Shown here one piece after another: positions 1-9,639 of a DNA stretch of 44,609 nucleotides. The position numbers were made by a program, and so were the translations under genes. The notes beneath the pieces are model-generated. The model was not told where the DNA came from and did not search any database. It was given only the letters and a program-made list of their open reading frames with translations. Source of the DNA: a virus; IMG/VR virus record IMGVR_UViG_3300008740_000015, positions 1 through 44,609 of that record; one strand, 5' to 3'. Numbering within the stretch: the stretch's first letter is position 1; each line of letters opens with the position of its first letter.

Positions 1-1661
1 TAAATTCTTTTATATAAGGATTTATTAACATCATCTAAAGGGATAATATCATTTGAAGCAGATATTAATGTATCAACATATTCAAATCCAGTGGGAGCAG
101 GTAATGAACTTGTTATTTCGGGGAATGGAAATAATGCTCCTTTAGGTGTTAATCCTAAAAATGCGGTGTATAAATCATCTTTAGAAAAATTATTTTGGTA
201 CAATTTTACACCAAAATCTCTAATAGCATCTGCTACTAAATCTTTAGATACACCAAAATCTAACCTATTATCAGCATTATATTTTTGAGTAATGTCTTTA
301 GTATATAACCAAACATTATCATAATATTGAGCAACCATATCAACAAATAGTTCATATGGTTGATTAGCAGGATCTATTCTTAAATATTCAGGAACTGTTT
401 TATATAGATAATCTTTATTGTCATTATCATATTTTGAAGCAGAATATATTCTACCCCCATAATAGGGACTTGTTTCTATATCACTACCAAACCATGTTAA
501 AGCCTCTAAACTTCCAGTTTTAGCTAATAAATAAGGGGGTTCTGTTGTTGTTTTAGGCCATGAATAAATAGAACCACTGTCATAGTAAAGGAAATATTCA
601 AACCCATCAAAATTCTTTATAATATCTCCTATTTTATTTTCTAAAATTGTTATGCTAGTTGCAGAACTAGTAACATCTGTTAAATCAGAAATAGAGGAGG
701 AGTGTTGTTCTATTAAGCTTGATTTATAGTAAAAGTTTTCTAATCTTGTTTTAGCTGAACTAAAATTTATAAAATTATTAAAAGTAGTATAATCAACACT
801 AATAGATATAGAACTTGAATCCATTAAACTATTTAATTGGTTTAATGAACTAGTAGGAGCCCCTGATATTAAATCTGTATAAGATAAATTTTGGGAGGAA
901 TTATTTATTTGGTCTTTTACAGGTAAATTAAAATTGGGGCCTTGTAAAGGGGTAAAATCCCTTATTGTAATAGGGGTTGGTGGGTAACTTACCTTATAAC
1001 TTACAGGATTGCTAAAAGTAGTAACAATCCATAATTCATTTTTTAATTGGAATTGAGGGGGTAGGGATTCATATAATTTAATAACAACTGTGGGGTCATT
1101 GGTACCCTCATTTTCCAATTTAATGTTATTGGCAATTATTAAATTATTATCACCGAAATTTAAATAAAAATCTACAAAGTAAGTACTAAGGTCTCTAAAT
1201 TGAATGAAATTATTAGTTTGTTCAACTATATCTAAATTAGATAAAATATTACTATCTAATCTTATTTCGGTTCTATCTGAGGAGATTTCAGAGATAAAGA
1301 GATTAGTATTGGGGTCACCTATCTGTTTGGTTAAAAAGTTATAAGAGGATATATATTCTCCTGTGGAGTATAAAGATCTAACATCTCTTTCAGGGTCATA
1401 AGTAAAGCTTGTTATAAGGGGTTGGGAAGAAGTTGTATTAAGTTCTAAATTTGGGTCTATGGTATTATTTAGAATTGTATACTTATTATAGTTGGTAACG
1501 TATTTTAATAAAGATTGATTACTGTCATATACCAAAAATTCAATATAACTAGAATCACCCAATGATGTAGGGATATTAGAAATAGTAACTAAATTTTCAT
1601 CCTGGGGTGAATACGATTGGAGTTGAATATTAGTTGTTGGGTTATTTGGAGTAATAGGCAT
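1..1661 (-). CDS. Large tail/baseplate-region structural protein, C-terminus outside the window
   Basis: The frame is open from an ATG at 1661 to the left edge, giving at least 553 residues that begin MPITPNNPTTNIQLQSYS. It is rich in Ser, Thr, Asn, Tyr and Asp with many short beta-prone stretches, which is typical of phage tail and baseplate proteins. I do not recognise a named family. It is the last gene of a minus-strand run that begins with gp5-, gp25- and gp6-like genes, so a peripheral baseplate or fibre-network role (the position of T4 gp7 to gp10) is the best inference. The preceding gene ends 12 nt upstream. Confidence 0.8.
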   Translation of the reverse strand, partial: MPITPNNPTTNIQLQSYSPQDENLVTISNIPTSLGDSSYIEFLVYDSNQSLLKYVTNYNKYTILNNTIDPNLELNTTSSQPLITSFTYDPERDVRSLYSTGEYISSYNFLTKQIGDPNTNLFISEISSDRTEIRLDSNILSNLDIVEQTNNFIQFRDLSTYFVDFYLNFGDNNLIIANNIKLENEGTNDPTVVIKLYESLPPQFQLKNELWIVTTFSNPVSYKVSYPPTPITIRDFTPLQGPNFNLPVKDQINNSSQNLSYTDLISGAPTSSLNQLNSLMDSSSISISVDYTTFNNFINFSSAKTRLENFYYKSSLIEQHSSSISDLTDVTSSATSITILENKIGDIIKNFDGFEYFLYYDSGSIYSWPKTTTEPPYLLAKTGSLEALTWFGSDIETSPYYGGRIYSASKYDNDNKDYLYKTVPEYLRIDPANQPYELFVDMVAQYYDNVWLYTKDITQKYNADNRLDFGVSKDLVADAIRDFGVKLYQNNFSKDDLYTAFLGLTPKGALFPFPEITSSLPAPTGFEYVDTLISASNDIIPLDDVNKSLYKRI

Positions 1662-1673
1662 AGATCAATTGGG

Positions 1674-2015
1674 TTATGAACTTTTAATTTGATTTGATTG
1701 TTGTTGTGCTTCTAATAATTCTTCCCTTAATTGGGCTATTTCATTTTGAAGTGATTCTATAACCTCATTATTTTTATCGAAAGCTATATATTCACTACTT
1801 GTTTTAATTAAATATTCATGGGAATTAGTAGGTCCTAATTCATTAATTTCATAGAATAATTGATTGTACATATCAAAAAATTCTTGAATTGAGGGTTGTT
1901 CATTTATTTGTTCTTGGGTTGATTTAACCCCTAATTGGGTAAAAGAGGTATTGATGGTTTTTTCATAATCTCTTTTACTAAAAACTTCCTTATTTAATTT
2001 TATATTTTGAGCCAT
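1674..2015 (-). CDS. Small coiled-coil protein of the baseplate operon
   Basis: The 113-residue protein has no recognised domain. Residues about 78-110 form a clear heptad-like segment (EVIESLQNEIAQLREELLEA), so it should form a coiled coil. The middle is Tyr/Phe/Asn-rich. Its start ATG shares bases with the stop of the 388-residue gene upstream, which implies translational coupling and a common structural role. It could be a small baseplate linker or a chaperone for the large protein that follows. Function unknown. Confidence 0.75.
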   Translation of the reverse strand: MAQNIKLNKEVFSKRDYEKTINTSFTQLGVKSTQEQINEQPSIQEFFDMYNQLFYEINELGPTNSHEYLIKTSSEYIAFDKNNEVIESLQNEIAQLREELLEAQQQSNQIKSS

Positions 2016-3181
2016 TATCCATTAATTACTTTAAAATAATAATTATCATCTAATACAAGTGTAGAACCATTAATATTTGTTTTGACCATTACTTTATAAT
2101 ACCTTTCAGGTTCTAAACCATTCATATAAACATCAAAATAATTTCCATCAGCATCAGAGCTTATTTGAGTATATGTGGTATCGAAATCTACAACAAATTC
2201 ATTGGTATCCAAATCTTTTATAGCATAATATGAAGCAGTCGGTAAATAATTGGTGCCTGTAAATTGAGATGCTGTAGCCCATACTTTAACTGGATATTTA
2301 GGTGCTACATTAAATCTAAATCTATTAACTGAGGAGGGTGTAAAAGTACCAGGGTTTTCAGCTAATGAGGATATTAAATTAGTTGTTGAAATAATACTTG
2401 ATGTTGCTGATCCTGTTAATATTGTGGTATAATCTTTCCATTTAAATTGTAATTCAGGAGGGTATATTGTATTAGTATCAACACTATAAAATTGCATTAC
2501 AGGTTGAATTTGTGTGTTTGTATTAAATTCAACTGTATTTTCCCATTTTGTTATAAACCCATAATTAGGTAATGAAGCTGAAGAGTCAACCCCTAAAGAA
2601 CTACTATACCAATTGGATACAATGGTTTTAACTCCTACTTTTAAATCTTTTTCACTTCTAGTATCAAATGATTGAGTTATAGCATATAAAGTTCCATCTG
2701 AACCACTATGGTACCAAGAACCACCTCCAGCAGCTACATAAGTAGGATTATATGAACTTGTAACATAATGATTAGTAGAATCAGTACCACTTGAAGACCA
2801 AGCAATTGAATTTAGGAAATTTGGTGAATACCAAGAAGCACCATCAGTAGTTAAAGGTTGATCTAAATAAGTTCCTGTCCCATTATACCAAAATTGGGCT
2901 ACGGGATGGACAGATAAATCAGTTGATTCAACTATACCCTGAGCTGTTGCTATATAAGATCTAAAATCAACATCCCATTGTTTTGTCCCAATTTTATTAT
3001 TAATAACATCTTCAATTTCAGATTGAACAAATTCTGTTAGAAATCTTGCTGCTTGTGGGTTAGTATCTACAGCAAAATTTAAATTAGAAATTTGAGATAT
3101 AGCATCTATCCCTGTATTCATATTAGGATAAAATGAATATAATGTTGTGTCTTTATATGGGAATAATTTATATACAGCCAT
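2015..3181 (-). CDS. Baseplate-region structural protein of 388 residues
   Basis: The sequence starts MAVYKLFPYKDTTLYSFYPN and is rich in Tyr, Ser, Thr and Asn. Repeated aromatic and Ser-Gly-Thr segments (residues about 95-190) point to an all-beta outer structural protein. No catalytic motif is visible. The C-terminal 80 residues read like a fibronectin- or Ig-like beta domain, ending in YYKVMVKTNINGSTL and DDNYYFKV. Its place two genes after the gp6-like wedge protein fits a T4 gp8-like or other wedge component, but the sequence alone does not prove this. Confidence 0.75.
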   Translation of the reverse strand: MAVYKLFPYKDTTLYSFYPNMNTGIDAISQISNLNFAVDTNPQAARFLTEFVQSEIEDVINNKIGTKQWDVDFRSYIATAQGIVESTDLSVHPVAQFWYNGTGTYLDQPLTTDGASWYSPNFLNSIAWSSSGTDSTNHYVTSSYNPTYVAAGGGSWYHSGSDGTLYAITQSFDTRSEKDLKVGVKTIVSNWYSSSLGVDSSASLPNYGFITKWENTVEFNTNTQIQPVMQFYSVDTNTIYPPELQFKWKDYTTILTGSATSSIISTTNLISSLAENPGTFTPSSVNRFRFNVAPKYPVKVWATASQFTGTNYLPTASYYAIKDLDTNEFVVDFDTTYTQISSDADGNYFDVYMNGLEPERYYKVMVKTNINGSTLVLDDNYYFKVING

Positions 3182-3201
3182 AATTTTATTTTGTTATAAT
3201 A

Positions 3202-3591
3202 TTAATGTTGGGTTTTACCATTAGAATTAAATAAATTTTGAAGGGGTTTTAATAAATCTATTTTAGGGGGATTATTACTTGGGGGGTTAGGGAATTTATT
3301 TTCCCAATCTTTGGAATCTAAATAAGTATTATTAGGGGTCCATCTGTTAAGTTGGGTTATTAAATTTTTCCCATCCTTTTCTTTTAAAGTAACTTCCCCC
3401 TCTTCATCAGTAATATTATGAGTACCAATATTTAAATATTGACCTGTGGGAATATTGGAAGAATTAGTCCTATTAGGACCACCATCGATTCTTGGATCTT
3501 CTACATCTAGATTGGTTTTATTAAAAGAATCTATTAGGGATGTTATCTTTTTGGGTAATTTTTGCCCATTGTTTTGTGTGAATGTTGGCAT
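3202..3591 (-). CDS. Short proline/asparagine-rich protein between gp6-like and 388-residue genes
   Basis: This 129-residue protein has low sequence complexity. The C-terminal third is rich in Pro and Asn (NPPSNNPPKIDLLKPLQ). No signal peptide or transmembrane segment is visible. It lies in the same direction as the baseplate genes with 12-21 nt spacers on each side. Such short disordered proteins often bridge baseplate subunits; that is inference from position only. Confidence 0.65.
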   Translation of the reverse strand: MPTFTQNNGQKLPKKITSLIDSFNKTNLDVEDPRIDGGPNRTNSSNIPTGQYLNIGTHNITDEEGEVTLKEKDGKNLITQLNRWTPNNTYLDSKDWENKFPNPPSNNPPKIDLLKPLQNLFNSNGKTQH

Positions 3592-3603
3592 ATTTTTTAT
3601 TTT

Positions 3604-5469
3604 TTATAATGGTACTACTCTTCCTTTAATATCAGTATCAGGGAATTTAACTTCGAAAATACTTGGGTCTAATGAAGGGTAAATTACTTGATTTTGGGTT
3701 GCAGAATCAATATCATATGAATATTGAGAATAACCCTTTGTAATCCCCGCCTTGTTCATAATCTTAATGTCCTTTATTGTTTGGACCCCTAATATTTTAT
3801 CTAACATTACATATAAATTTCTAATTAAAATGGGTTGGTTTATTTGCCATTTATCTCTGGTGAAATATGATTTTAATGAGTTAATACAGGATAATATAAC
3901 ATCATTATTGTTATAATTAGGTAATACTATGATTTCAAAATCTACTGCTATGTTAATAATGAAAGCATTTCTTATTTCAATATTGTCTCCTATTATTCTA
4001 TATTGTGATAAATAGGTTCTTAAATTTTTCTTTAGGGTTTGGGAGGGTGTAGCAAACTGGCCTAAAGAATTTTGAGATAAAACCCATAAGTTTAAAGTTT
4101 CAATGGTTGAAACTTGCTCATCTGTTAATTTAGGTTTTTCTATATATGCTTTAGCTACTGTTCCATATTCAGGGGGCATGCTTAAAGCTCTTACCATGTA
4201 ATCATCTAGAGTAACTGATCTTTGTTGGGAAGCAATGGATGATATAGTGTTTTGTCTAATTTCTTCTGTTGTATCACCCGCTTGACCCCCATCAGCAGCT
4301 TGAGGATTGTTTACAGCTAACGAATCAAAAACATAGTTTGAAGTAGCATTATTTAAGGTTGGGTTGTTAAATGTAATGTTATTTAAATTAGAAATAGTAG
4401 TTAAATCCCCTGATGGTACGTTTGATTCAACCCCCCCTCCTGTTAAGTACCTTACAGTAAGAGTAGTAGAGGATGGGGAAATGCCGTAAGTATCTGAAAA
4501 TAGAAAATTTGTAGGTGAATAAGCAGTGGTTAATTTATCTTTTTCAAAAGGTAAACCTATACCCACATTATTAGGGTTGGGAGTTACTATTTCATCTACA
4601 TCATTAGGATTACCAGATCCAAATTGGATTTGGAGGTTTGTTTCAGATGTCAAACGAGTAGCAAATCTTCTTTGAACTTTTTTTAATTGGAGTAAATAAG
4701 GAACATCCCCAACATCTGCTACATTATTAGGATCATTAACATTAGTATTTTTAATATTATCATAAACCATTTCTTGGGCTAAATAATCTACTTCATACCA
4801 AATATTACCATCAGAATCTACTATATCTAATACCCCTATAAGGTTTTTACCCTTTATATCAATTGTTGTGAATGGGGATGGGGAAGTAAAAGTAAATGTT
4901 TTTTCATTGATAGTAGCAGAAATGGAATTTATGGATTTTTTTAACAAAAAATAGGTAGGAACTTGGGATGTAACCTGATAGACTGATATTTCTGTGGGGT
5001 TTAGAGAACTTGAGGTGGAAAAATCTATTTTATCCTCAACAAGAAATATGGTTTCGGGGTTTAGAGAAGATTCAATTTGAGTATTTTCACCTATAGTTAA
5101 TGAATATGAAAAATCAGGAATATACCCCCCTATTCCATCTGGTATAGAAGGGAGGAGTTGGTAAAAATCAAGAATAGTTTGGGCGGCACCTGTTGCTTTA
5201 GGTTTATAACCAAACATATAAGCTAATTCATATAAATTGTCTGTTTGTCTAGCAAATTGGGTAAATGTTTCTTGTAATTGGTTATCTAAATAAAAGGACA
5301 TTACATCACTAACGTAAGATGCTTGTTCCATAAACATCATTCCTGGTGATGTAGGGGAAAAATCATTATAAGTGTTTGGGAAATAGGTTTTGGAAAATTC
5401 TATTAACCTTGCTCTAATATCAGAAAAGTCTCTATTTAAATATTTTACGTCTCTATCTACTGTGGCCAT
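3604..5469 (-). CDS. gp6-like baseplate wedge protein
   Basis: The 621 residues start MATVDRDVKYLNRDFSDIRA, a typical opening of T4 gp6/gpJ-type wedge proteins. It is followed by the family pattern around residues 40-95 (FSPTSPGMMFMEQASYVSDV, then QLQETF, ARQTDNLYELAYMFGY). T4 gp6 is about 660 residues, so the length fits. In T4, gp6 dimers form the inner iris ring of the baseplate wedge and change shape at contraction. The start overlaps the stop of the gp25-like gene (TAATG), the usual gp25-gp6 order in T4-like phages. Confidence 0.88.
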   Translation of the reverse strand: MATVDRDVKYLNRDFSDIRARLIEFSKTYFPNTYNDFSPTSPGMMFMEQASYVSDVMSFYLDNQLQETFTQFARQTDNLYELAYMFGYKPKATGAAQTILDFYQLLPSIPDGIGGYIPDFSYSLTIGENTQIESSLNPETIFLVEDKIDFSTSSSLNPTEISVYQVTSQVPTYFLLKKSINSISATINEKTFTFTSPSPFTTIDIKGKNLIGVLDIVDSDGNIWYEVDYLAQEMVYDNIKNTNVNDPNNVADVGDVPYLLQLKKVQRRFATRLTSETNLQIQFGSGNPNDVDEIVTPNPNNVGIGLPFEKDKLTTAYSPTNFLFSDTYGISPSSTTLTVRYLTGGGVESNVPSGDLTTISNLNNITFNNPTLNNATSNYVFDSLAVNNPQAADGGQAGDTTEEIRQNTISSIASQQRSVTLDDYMVRALSMPPEYGTVAKAYIEKPKLTDEQVSTIETLNLWVLSQNSLGQFATPSQTLKKNLRTYLSQYRIIGDNIEIRNAFIINIAVDFEIIVLPNYNNNDVILSCINSLKSYFTRDKWQINQPILIRNLYVMLDKILGVQTIKDIKIMNKAGITKGYSQYSYDIDSATQNQVIYPSLDPSIFEVKFPDTDIKGRVVPL

Positions 5470-5876
5470 TATACAAAATTAAATTCAACTTCACCACTTA
5501 TATTAGTATTTACAACACTATAAGTTAGTGATATGTTTATTTGGTTATTATCTTCTTGTCTTGATACTTTTAAATTTCCCACAGATATATCAGGAAAGTA
5601 TCTCTCTAATTGGTTTTGAATTCTTTCTTTTAAAAAATCTAAATTATCTGTTGTAATCTGTTCAAATATAAATGATCTTAAACCCCCACCAAATAGAGGA
5701 TTTAAAGGTATTTCCCCTGGTTCTGTTAGAAAATAGTTAATCAGATTATTTCTTATTGCGTCTTTTGTAGAAAAATTTGGGTTAAAGGCAGTAGGAAAAG
5801 TTAAAGGTAAATTTATCCCTACAGCAGCGCTGTTATTAAAATCAATAGGATATATTTGTTGTGCCTCAAATGCCAT
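5469..5876 (-). CDS. gp25-like baseplate wedge protein
   Basis: The protein has 135 residues, close to T4 gp25 (132). The family signature is visible at residues 47-75: FLTEPGEIPLNPLFGGGL and then IFEQ, the (lysozyme-named but non-enzymatic) gp25/GPW core that seeds sheath attachment. The C-terminal half has the expected beta strands (ISVGNLKVSRQ, INISLTYSVV). It lies directly before the gp6-like gene with a TAATG overlap, which supports co-translation in the wedge operon. Confidence 0.88.
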   Translation of the reverse strand: MAFEAQQIYPIDFNNSAAVGINLPLTFPTAFNPNFSTKDAIRNNLINYFLTEPGEIPLNPLFGGGLRSFIFEQITTDNLDFLKERIQNQLERYFPDISVGNLKVSRQEDNNQINISLTYSVVNTNISGEVEFNFV

Positions 5877-5879
5877 TAT

Positions 5880-6212
5880 CTACTTCATTAAATTCATTAT
5901 TTGGTCCATTCCTAATTCTCCTTCAGGTAAACTTCCATTTGGGGAAGTGGTGTCTCCTGCACCTTGGGGGTTAAATCTTTTTACATCTTTACTTGTAAAA
6001 TTTAAAGCTGTTTCTCCTAACACATCCATATACTTCTGCCTCGTTTCAGTAGATGATATTTGGGGTGTAGGGGTAGGGGAACTTATGTTTTTGCTCTCAT
6101 TTACAACCTGTTTAGGAGCTTTAACAGCTTCTAATAGAATCTCTTTTAATTCATCTTGGATAGCTTCTTTAACTGCTTCCTTAATCATTTTTTTTAATTC
6201 GTTTGCTTTCAT
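5880..6212 (-). CDS. Small protein with a leader-like N-terminal helix, baseplate operon
   Basis: The first 14 residues (MKANELKKMIKEAV) resemble the MKKSELRKIIKEEI leader found on many genes elsewhere in this window. A longer Lys/Glu amphipathic helix to about residue 32 follows, then a Pro/Thr/Ser-rich linker (SPTPTPQISST) and a short C-terminal part. No enzyme motif is seen. Three nt separate it from the gp25-like gene. A TATTTATAA motif lies 10 nt before the start. It may be a head or baseplate accessory carrying the leader, or the similarity may be chance from a Lys/Glu-rich helix. Confidence 0.7.
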   Translation of the reverse strand: MKANELKKMIKEAVKEAIQDELKEILLEAVKAPKQVVNESKNISSPTPTPQISSTETRQKYMDVLGETALNFTSKDVKRFNPQGAGDTTSPNGSLPEGELGMDQIMNLMK

Positions 6213-6222
6213 ACTATGTTTT

Positions 6223-6231
6223 TTATAAATA
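6223..6231 (-). promoter_or_regulatory. TATTTATAA motif, candidate late control site
   Basis: The coding strand reads TATTTATAA ten nt before the ATG at 6212. The same 9-mer sits just before several other presumed late genes. It may be part of a phage late promoter or a start-region signal; which one is not decided. Confidence 0.4.
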
Positions 6232-6239
6232 TTATATTA

Positions 6240-6992
6240 TTATGCTTTTAATTTATTCTGTTGAATATAATAAACTAACTCGTCAATCAAAATTTGATCG
6301 TTAGAACTGTAGGAAGGATCTCCTTGCAGCATTATTATCCCTTGGGAATTTCTAGCTACCGCTTGTCTTCTTCTTAAATCATTCCCTGTATTTTCTCCCA
6401 CAGTTACAACCCCCATTTCAAAACCATTTACATTAGTAACAACGGGGGATAATTGTTTTGATTGTTCTTGGGTAGAATCTAACAATTCTTTTGATACTGA
6501 TTCTTGTGTAGATATTTCTCCCCCTCCATTATTATTACTTAATTCTTTAGCACTGGATTGGATTAATAAATCTAATACTCCTAATAAATCGATTACTTTA
6601 CTTAATTCTGTTTTTAAAAAGGTTAATTGGAATGTACCTGCACCTGCTTTACCCTTTGAAACATCAATAAGATCCTCTAACACTTTTATAGCATCTTTAG
6701 CAATAAGAATAGGACCTACTGGGATGGGGGTAGTAACTGTTGATGGAATAAAGGCAACAGCTTGAATTGATGCTTTAAGTATAGGGATTGATTTTTCAGA
6801 AGTTTCTATTATTTGTTTTGGGATATTGATAGCTGTTTCTAATGTTTCAATTCCCTTATAAAGATTATTTAGTTGTTTAGTTACCTTATTTTTCTTTTTT
6901 ATAAGTTTATTAAGACCCTCTATATCCTTAGGAGGTTTTAGTTTTTGGGTAATAGTGGGTTGTATTTCTTTAACTATTTTTGGGTCTAACAT
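6240..6992 (-). CDS. Baseplate-hub-region protein with central hydrophobic segment
   Basis: The 250-residue protein begins with a Lys-rich, coiled-coil-prone part (residues 20-60). A hydrophobic Ile/Ala/Val/Pro stretch follows (about residues 75-105, with AFIPSTVTTPIPVGPILIAK), then another helix. The hydrophobic stretch is long enough for a membrane-active segment, as in tape-measure or hub proteins. It sits between the gp25-like gene and the 442-residue hub-region gene. I do not recognise the family. Confidence 0.75.
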   Translation of the reverse strand: MLDPKIVKEIQPTITQKLKPPKDIEGLNKLIKKKNKVTKQLNNLYKGIETLETAINIPKQIIETSEKSIPILKASIQAVAFIPSTVTTPIPVGPILIAKDAIKVLEDLIDVSKGKAGAGTFQLTFLKTELSKVIDLLGVLDLLIQSSAKELSNNNGGGEISTQESVSKELLDSTQEQSKQLSPVVTNVNGFEMGVVTVGENTGNDLRRRQAVARNSQGIIMLQGDPSYSSNDQILIDELVYYIQQNKLKA

Positions 6993-6994
6993 TT

Positions 6995-8323
6995 TTATAC
7001 TGTTTCATTATTTGAAAGAGGTTCATTAGCTAGTCCCTCATTATTGTTATTTTCCATTTTCCTTTTTTCCCTTTTTTCATATCTTTCTGCTTTCTTTTGG
7101 AAGTCTTTTGTACTTTTAAGTAAACCAATAGGATCAGGAACCCCTAAATCTGCTATTTGGTTGATAATAAAGGGGGTTAATTTTCCTTTTATAGTGCTTA
7201 AAAGTTTTTCTGTTTGAATTTCAATAAATTGTTTTTTTTGCCTGCTTTCTTGAAGAAGTTTTAGCTGCTCATCATTAATTTCATTAACTTTTAAATTTGC
7301 TTCTCTTCTTGCTACCTCAATATTTGGGATTTTTACAACCCCCAAATTAGATCTAAAAGTTCCATCTGCTTTTAATGGAGTAACTTCAATTACTTCATAA
7401 TCGGGGGCTGAGATGGTAACTAGTAACTTTGAGTTAGTAATTAATAATGATGAATTTGGACCGTTTATACTTAAGTATTCACTAACAGAAGGAATTTCGA
7501 TAGAAAATTCACCCTTACCATTCCCTTCACCCGATACGGGTTCTGCTTTGTACATATCTATAAGATCAGGGGGGGTTTCTTCATTATTAATAGGTGGAAT
7601 ATATTGAGGAATATATTTTACTGTTGGAAATGGTATTGGTTGTAATGTTGAAGAATCTACCACAGTACCAGTAATTTTAAATACAGATTGGGTTGAAAGT
7701 GAAAATTCATCAATATAAACAATTCTCTCAATATTATTATTATATATAAATTTAGTTAATGCAAAATTTATTGGTAAATCTTTTTTTACTGTACCATTGG
7801 CCTTTCTTACACTTGAGTAAATTAAACACCCCTCAGACCAACCTTCGGAAGTACCCCTATGAATTCTTATCCCATCAAAATCTAAATTACCACTTGAAGA
7901 TTCCATTTTAATTCCTCTAGGATCGGTACCAACTCTAGGGAATACCCCAGGGTTTTGAAATTTCCTTCTAGGATCAAGAGGAAATTTAACATAACTCTCC
8001 ATTAAATTAGTATTACTCGTAGTATCCAAAACTATATAATAGGCTCCTTTATCAGGGGGAAGGGTAGAATCTGGAGAGAAATTTAGGTTAGATTCTATTG
8101 CTGTTACTTTATCTATTTTGAGTTTTCTAGGGAGGTCTTCAACGGTAAAACCAACAACTTCTTCTTTATACCATAAAGTACCTGTTACTCTTTTATCGTC
8201 TACTATTTTTTCTCTTATAAGAACTAAACCATTAAATTTCCTAACATAATTTTGGGATATTGGGTTTAGATCATTAAGTGATATATAATCCCCTTCTAAA
8301 TTTATTCCTTGAAATGATGGCAT
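6995..8323 (-). CDS. Baseplate hub accessory: DUF5675-like domain plus carboxypeptidase-regulatory-like domain
   Basis: Residues about 40-205 carry a DUF5675-like pattern, ending in IRIHRG, then EGWSEGCLIYSS; the His and Cys positions also recall the HG-xx-GC motif of L,D-transpeptidases. Residues about 215-335 look like a CarboxypepD_reg-type beta-sandwich (FKITGTVVDSSTLQPIPFPT ... GKGEFSIEIP). The C-terminal 100 residues are Lys/Glu-rich and helical. A peptidoglycan-contacting role at the baseplate, comparable to the lysozyme of T4 gp5, is plausible but not shown. It lies 2 nt downstream of the gp5-like gene. Confidence 0.75.
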   Translation of the reverse strand: MPSFQGINLEGDYISLNDLNPISQNYVRKFNGLVLIREKIVDDKRVTGTLWYKEEVVGFTVEDLPRKLKIDKVTAIESNLNFSPDSTLPPDKGAYYIVLDTTSNTNLMESYVKFPLDPRRKFQNPGVFPRVGTDPRGIKMESSSGNLDFDGIRIHRGTSEGWSEGCLIYSSVRKANGTVKKDLPINFALTKFIYNNNIERIVYIDEFSLSTQSVFKITGTVVDSSTLQPIPFPTVKYIPQYIPPINNEETPPDLIDMYKAEPVSGEGNGKGEFSIEIPSVSEYLSINGPNSSLLITNSKLLVTISAPDYEVIEVTPLKADGTFRSNLGVVKIPNIEVARREANLKVNEINDEQLKLLQESRQKKQFIEIQTEKLLSTIKGKLTPFIINQIADLGVPDPIGLLKSTKDFQKKAERYEKREKRKMENNNNEGLANEPLSNNETV

Positions 8324-8325
8324 AT

Positions 8326-9639
8326 TTACTTAGTTTTACTTACTTGAGATTTATAACTACCCATATTAGCTTTGAAATTTGCAATATCCAATTTTAAACT
8401 AGTAGCTACTGTAATTACACCTCCATTAGCAACAGGAGCTCCTGCTGGCCATATCTGATCTACAGATAATTGAGTACATAAATGGTCTAATTTGGTTAAA
8501 ACTACATCTAAATTTTTTAAAAAAGTATCACCCAAAATTAGAGGTTCAGTTGCTGATTTATCACCTAATTTTATATCACTACATTCCACAACAACATTTT
8601 TACCTGCATTAAAATTTAGAGATGAATTTGCTCCCAGGAATACTGATTTTTCACCACTTATTAATACATGGTCTGTTTTGGCATTAAAAACTAACCTATC
8701 AGAATTAATTATGACTTGGGGTTTTTCATACAAATTAGGTAATTCAGGAGATTCGTTGTATGAAGTAAATTCATTATTTATAGTTTCTATTGGGATTTTT
8801 TGAGTTGATGTTTGCCAAATTGAAGAAATATCAGTATTGATGTTTTCAGTTATAGGGACCCAACCTTCATTTGATTCTTCGGGGGATTGACCATTTCTAA
8901 TGATAGTAATAGGATCACCATTTGTACCTGTTTCAGACCATTCATTTAAAGAATCTGTAAGTGTTGGTTTTGCCGTACTTCCAAATCTTATACTATTTCC
9001 CCACCTTCCTTGGTAAATAACATCTCCAGCAAAGGGTAATAGGGGGTGTATATTGGATCTTTCCTCAAAAGTAGCTTGACTTGGGTTTATGGGACTATTA
9101 AATTTTGGTGATATAGTTTCTGTGGTATCATCATTAACCCCCCCTGTTTTTCGAGTAGAACCTACTTCTGTTTGTTGGTATGTTTTTTGCTGTTGGGGTG
9201 GTAAATTTTTGCCCTGACCATTTAGGTTAGGATAGGCATTATGGTGGGGGTGATTCCATACACTAAACATATTAATGTAGTAATAGACCTCATTAGATGG
9301 GATATTGCCTATTTTATTATTAGGTAATTTAAATAATAAAACAAGTTCATCTACTAAGGGATATGATGAGATTTGTGGGAAAAAGGGTTTGGCTATAGCA
9401 TTACCTCCTACAGGTTTAAAGGTATTTAATTCAAAAAAAATAGTCCCAATACCATTCAACCCCCCATATTCTTCAATATTCGGGTAATTACTGTTTAATA
9501 TAATATCAGTAACCCTACCAATTTGAATCTCCTCCCTAAGAACAGATAGTATGTTATTTAGGTCTGAATTTCCCGTATCATAACCCTTCCCCGCGGGTGG
9601 TATTGAATTTGATGATAGTCCTTTATCAAACATAACCAT
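8326..9639 (-). CDS. gp5-like baseplate hub/spike protein
   Basis: The 437-residue protein has an N-terminal OB-like region (residues 30-130: LREEIQIGRVTDIILN ... LVLLFKLPNN), a low-complexity middle, and a beta-helix-like C-terminal part (residues about 325-365: KSVFLGANSSLNFNAG, VVVECSDIKLGDKSATEPL). This order matches gp5/VgrG-type spikes. The lysozyme domain of T4 gp5 is absent. ATG codons at 9639 and 9633 are both possible; 9639 shares bases with the upstream stop. It should form the cell-puncturing spike trimer at the tail tip. Confidence 0.8.
   Translation of the reverse strand: MVMFDKGLSSNSIPPAGKGYDTGNSDLNNILSVLREEIQIGRVTDIILNSNYPNIEEYGGLNGIGTIFFELNTFKPVGGNAIAKPFFPQISSYPLVDELVLLFKLPNNKIGNIPSNEVYYYINMFSVWNHPHHNAYPNLNGQGKNLPPQQQKTYQQTEVGSTRKTGGVNDDTTETISPKFNSPINPSQATFEERSNIHPLLPFAGDVIYQGRWGNSIRFGSTAKPTLTDSLNEWSETGTNGDPITIIRNGQSPEESNEGWVPITENINTDISSIWQTSTQKIPIETINNEFTSYNESPELPNLYEKPQVIINSDRLVFNAKTDHVLISGEKSVFLGANSSLNFNAGKNVVVECSDIKLGDKSATEPLILGDTFLKNLDVVLTKLDHLCTQLSVDQIWPAGAPVANGGVITVATSLKLDIANFKANMGSYKSQVSKTK

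Noticed and set aside
91-288. Plus-strand ORF of 65 residues
   Set aside because: Antisense to the long structural gene at 1-1661, which has better length and context.
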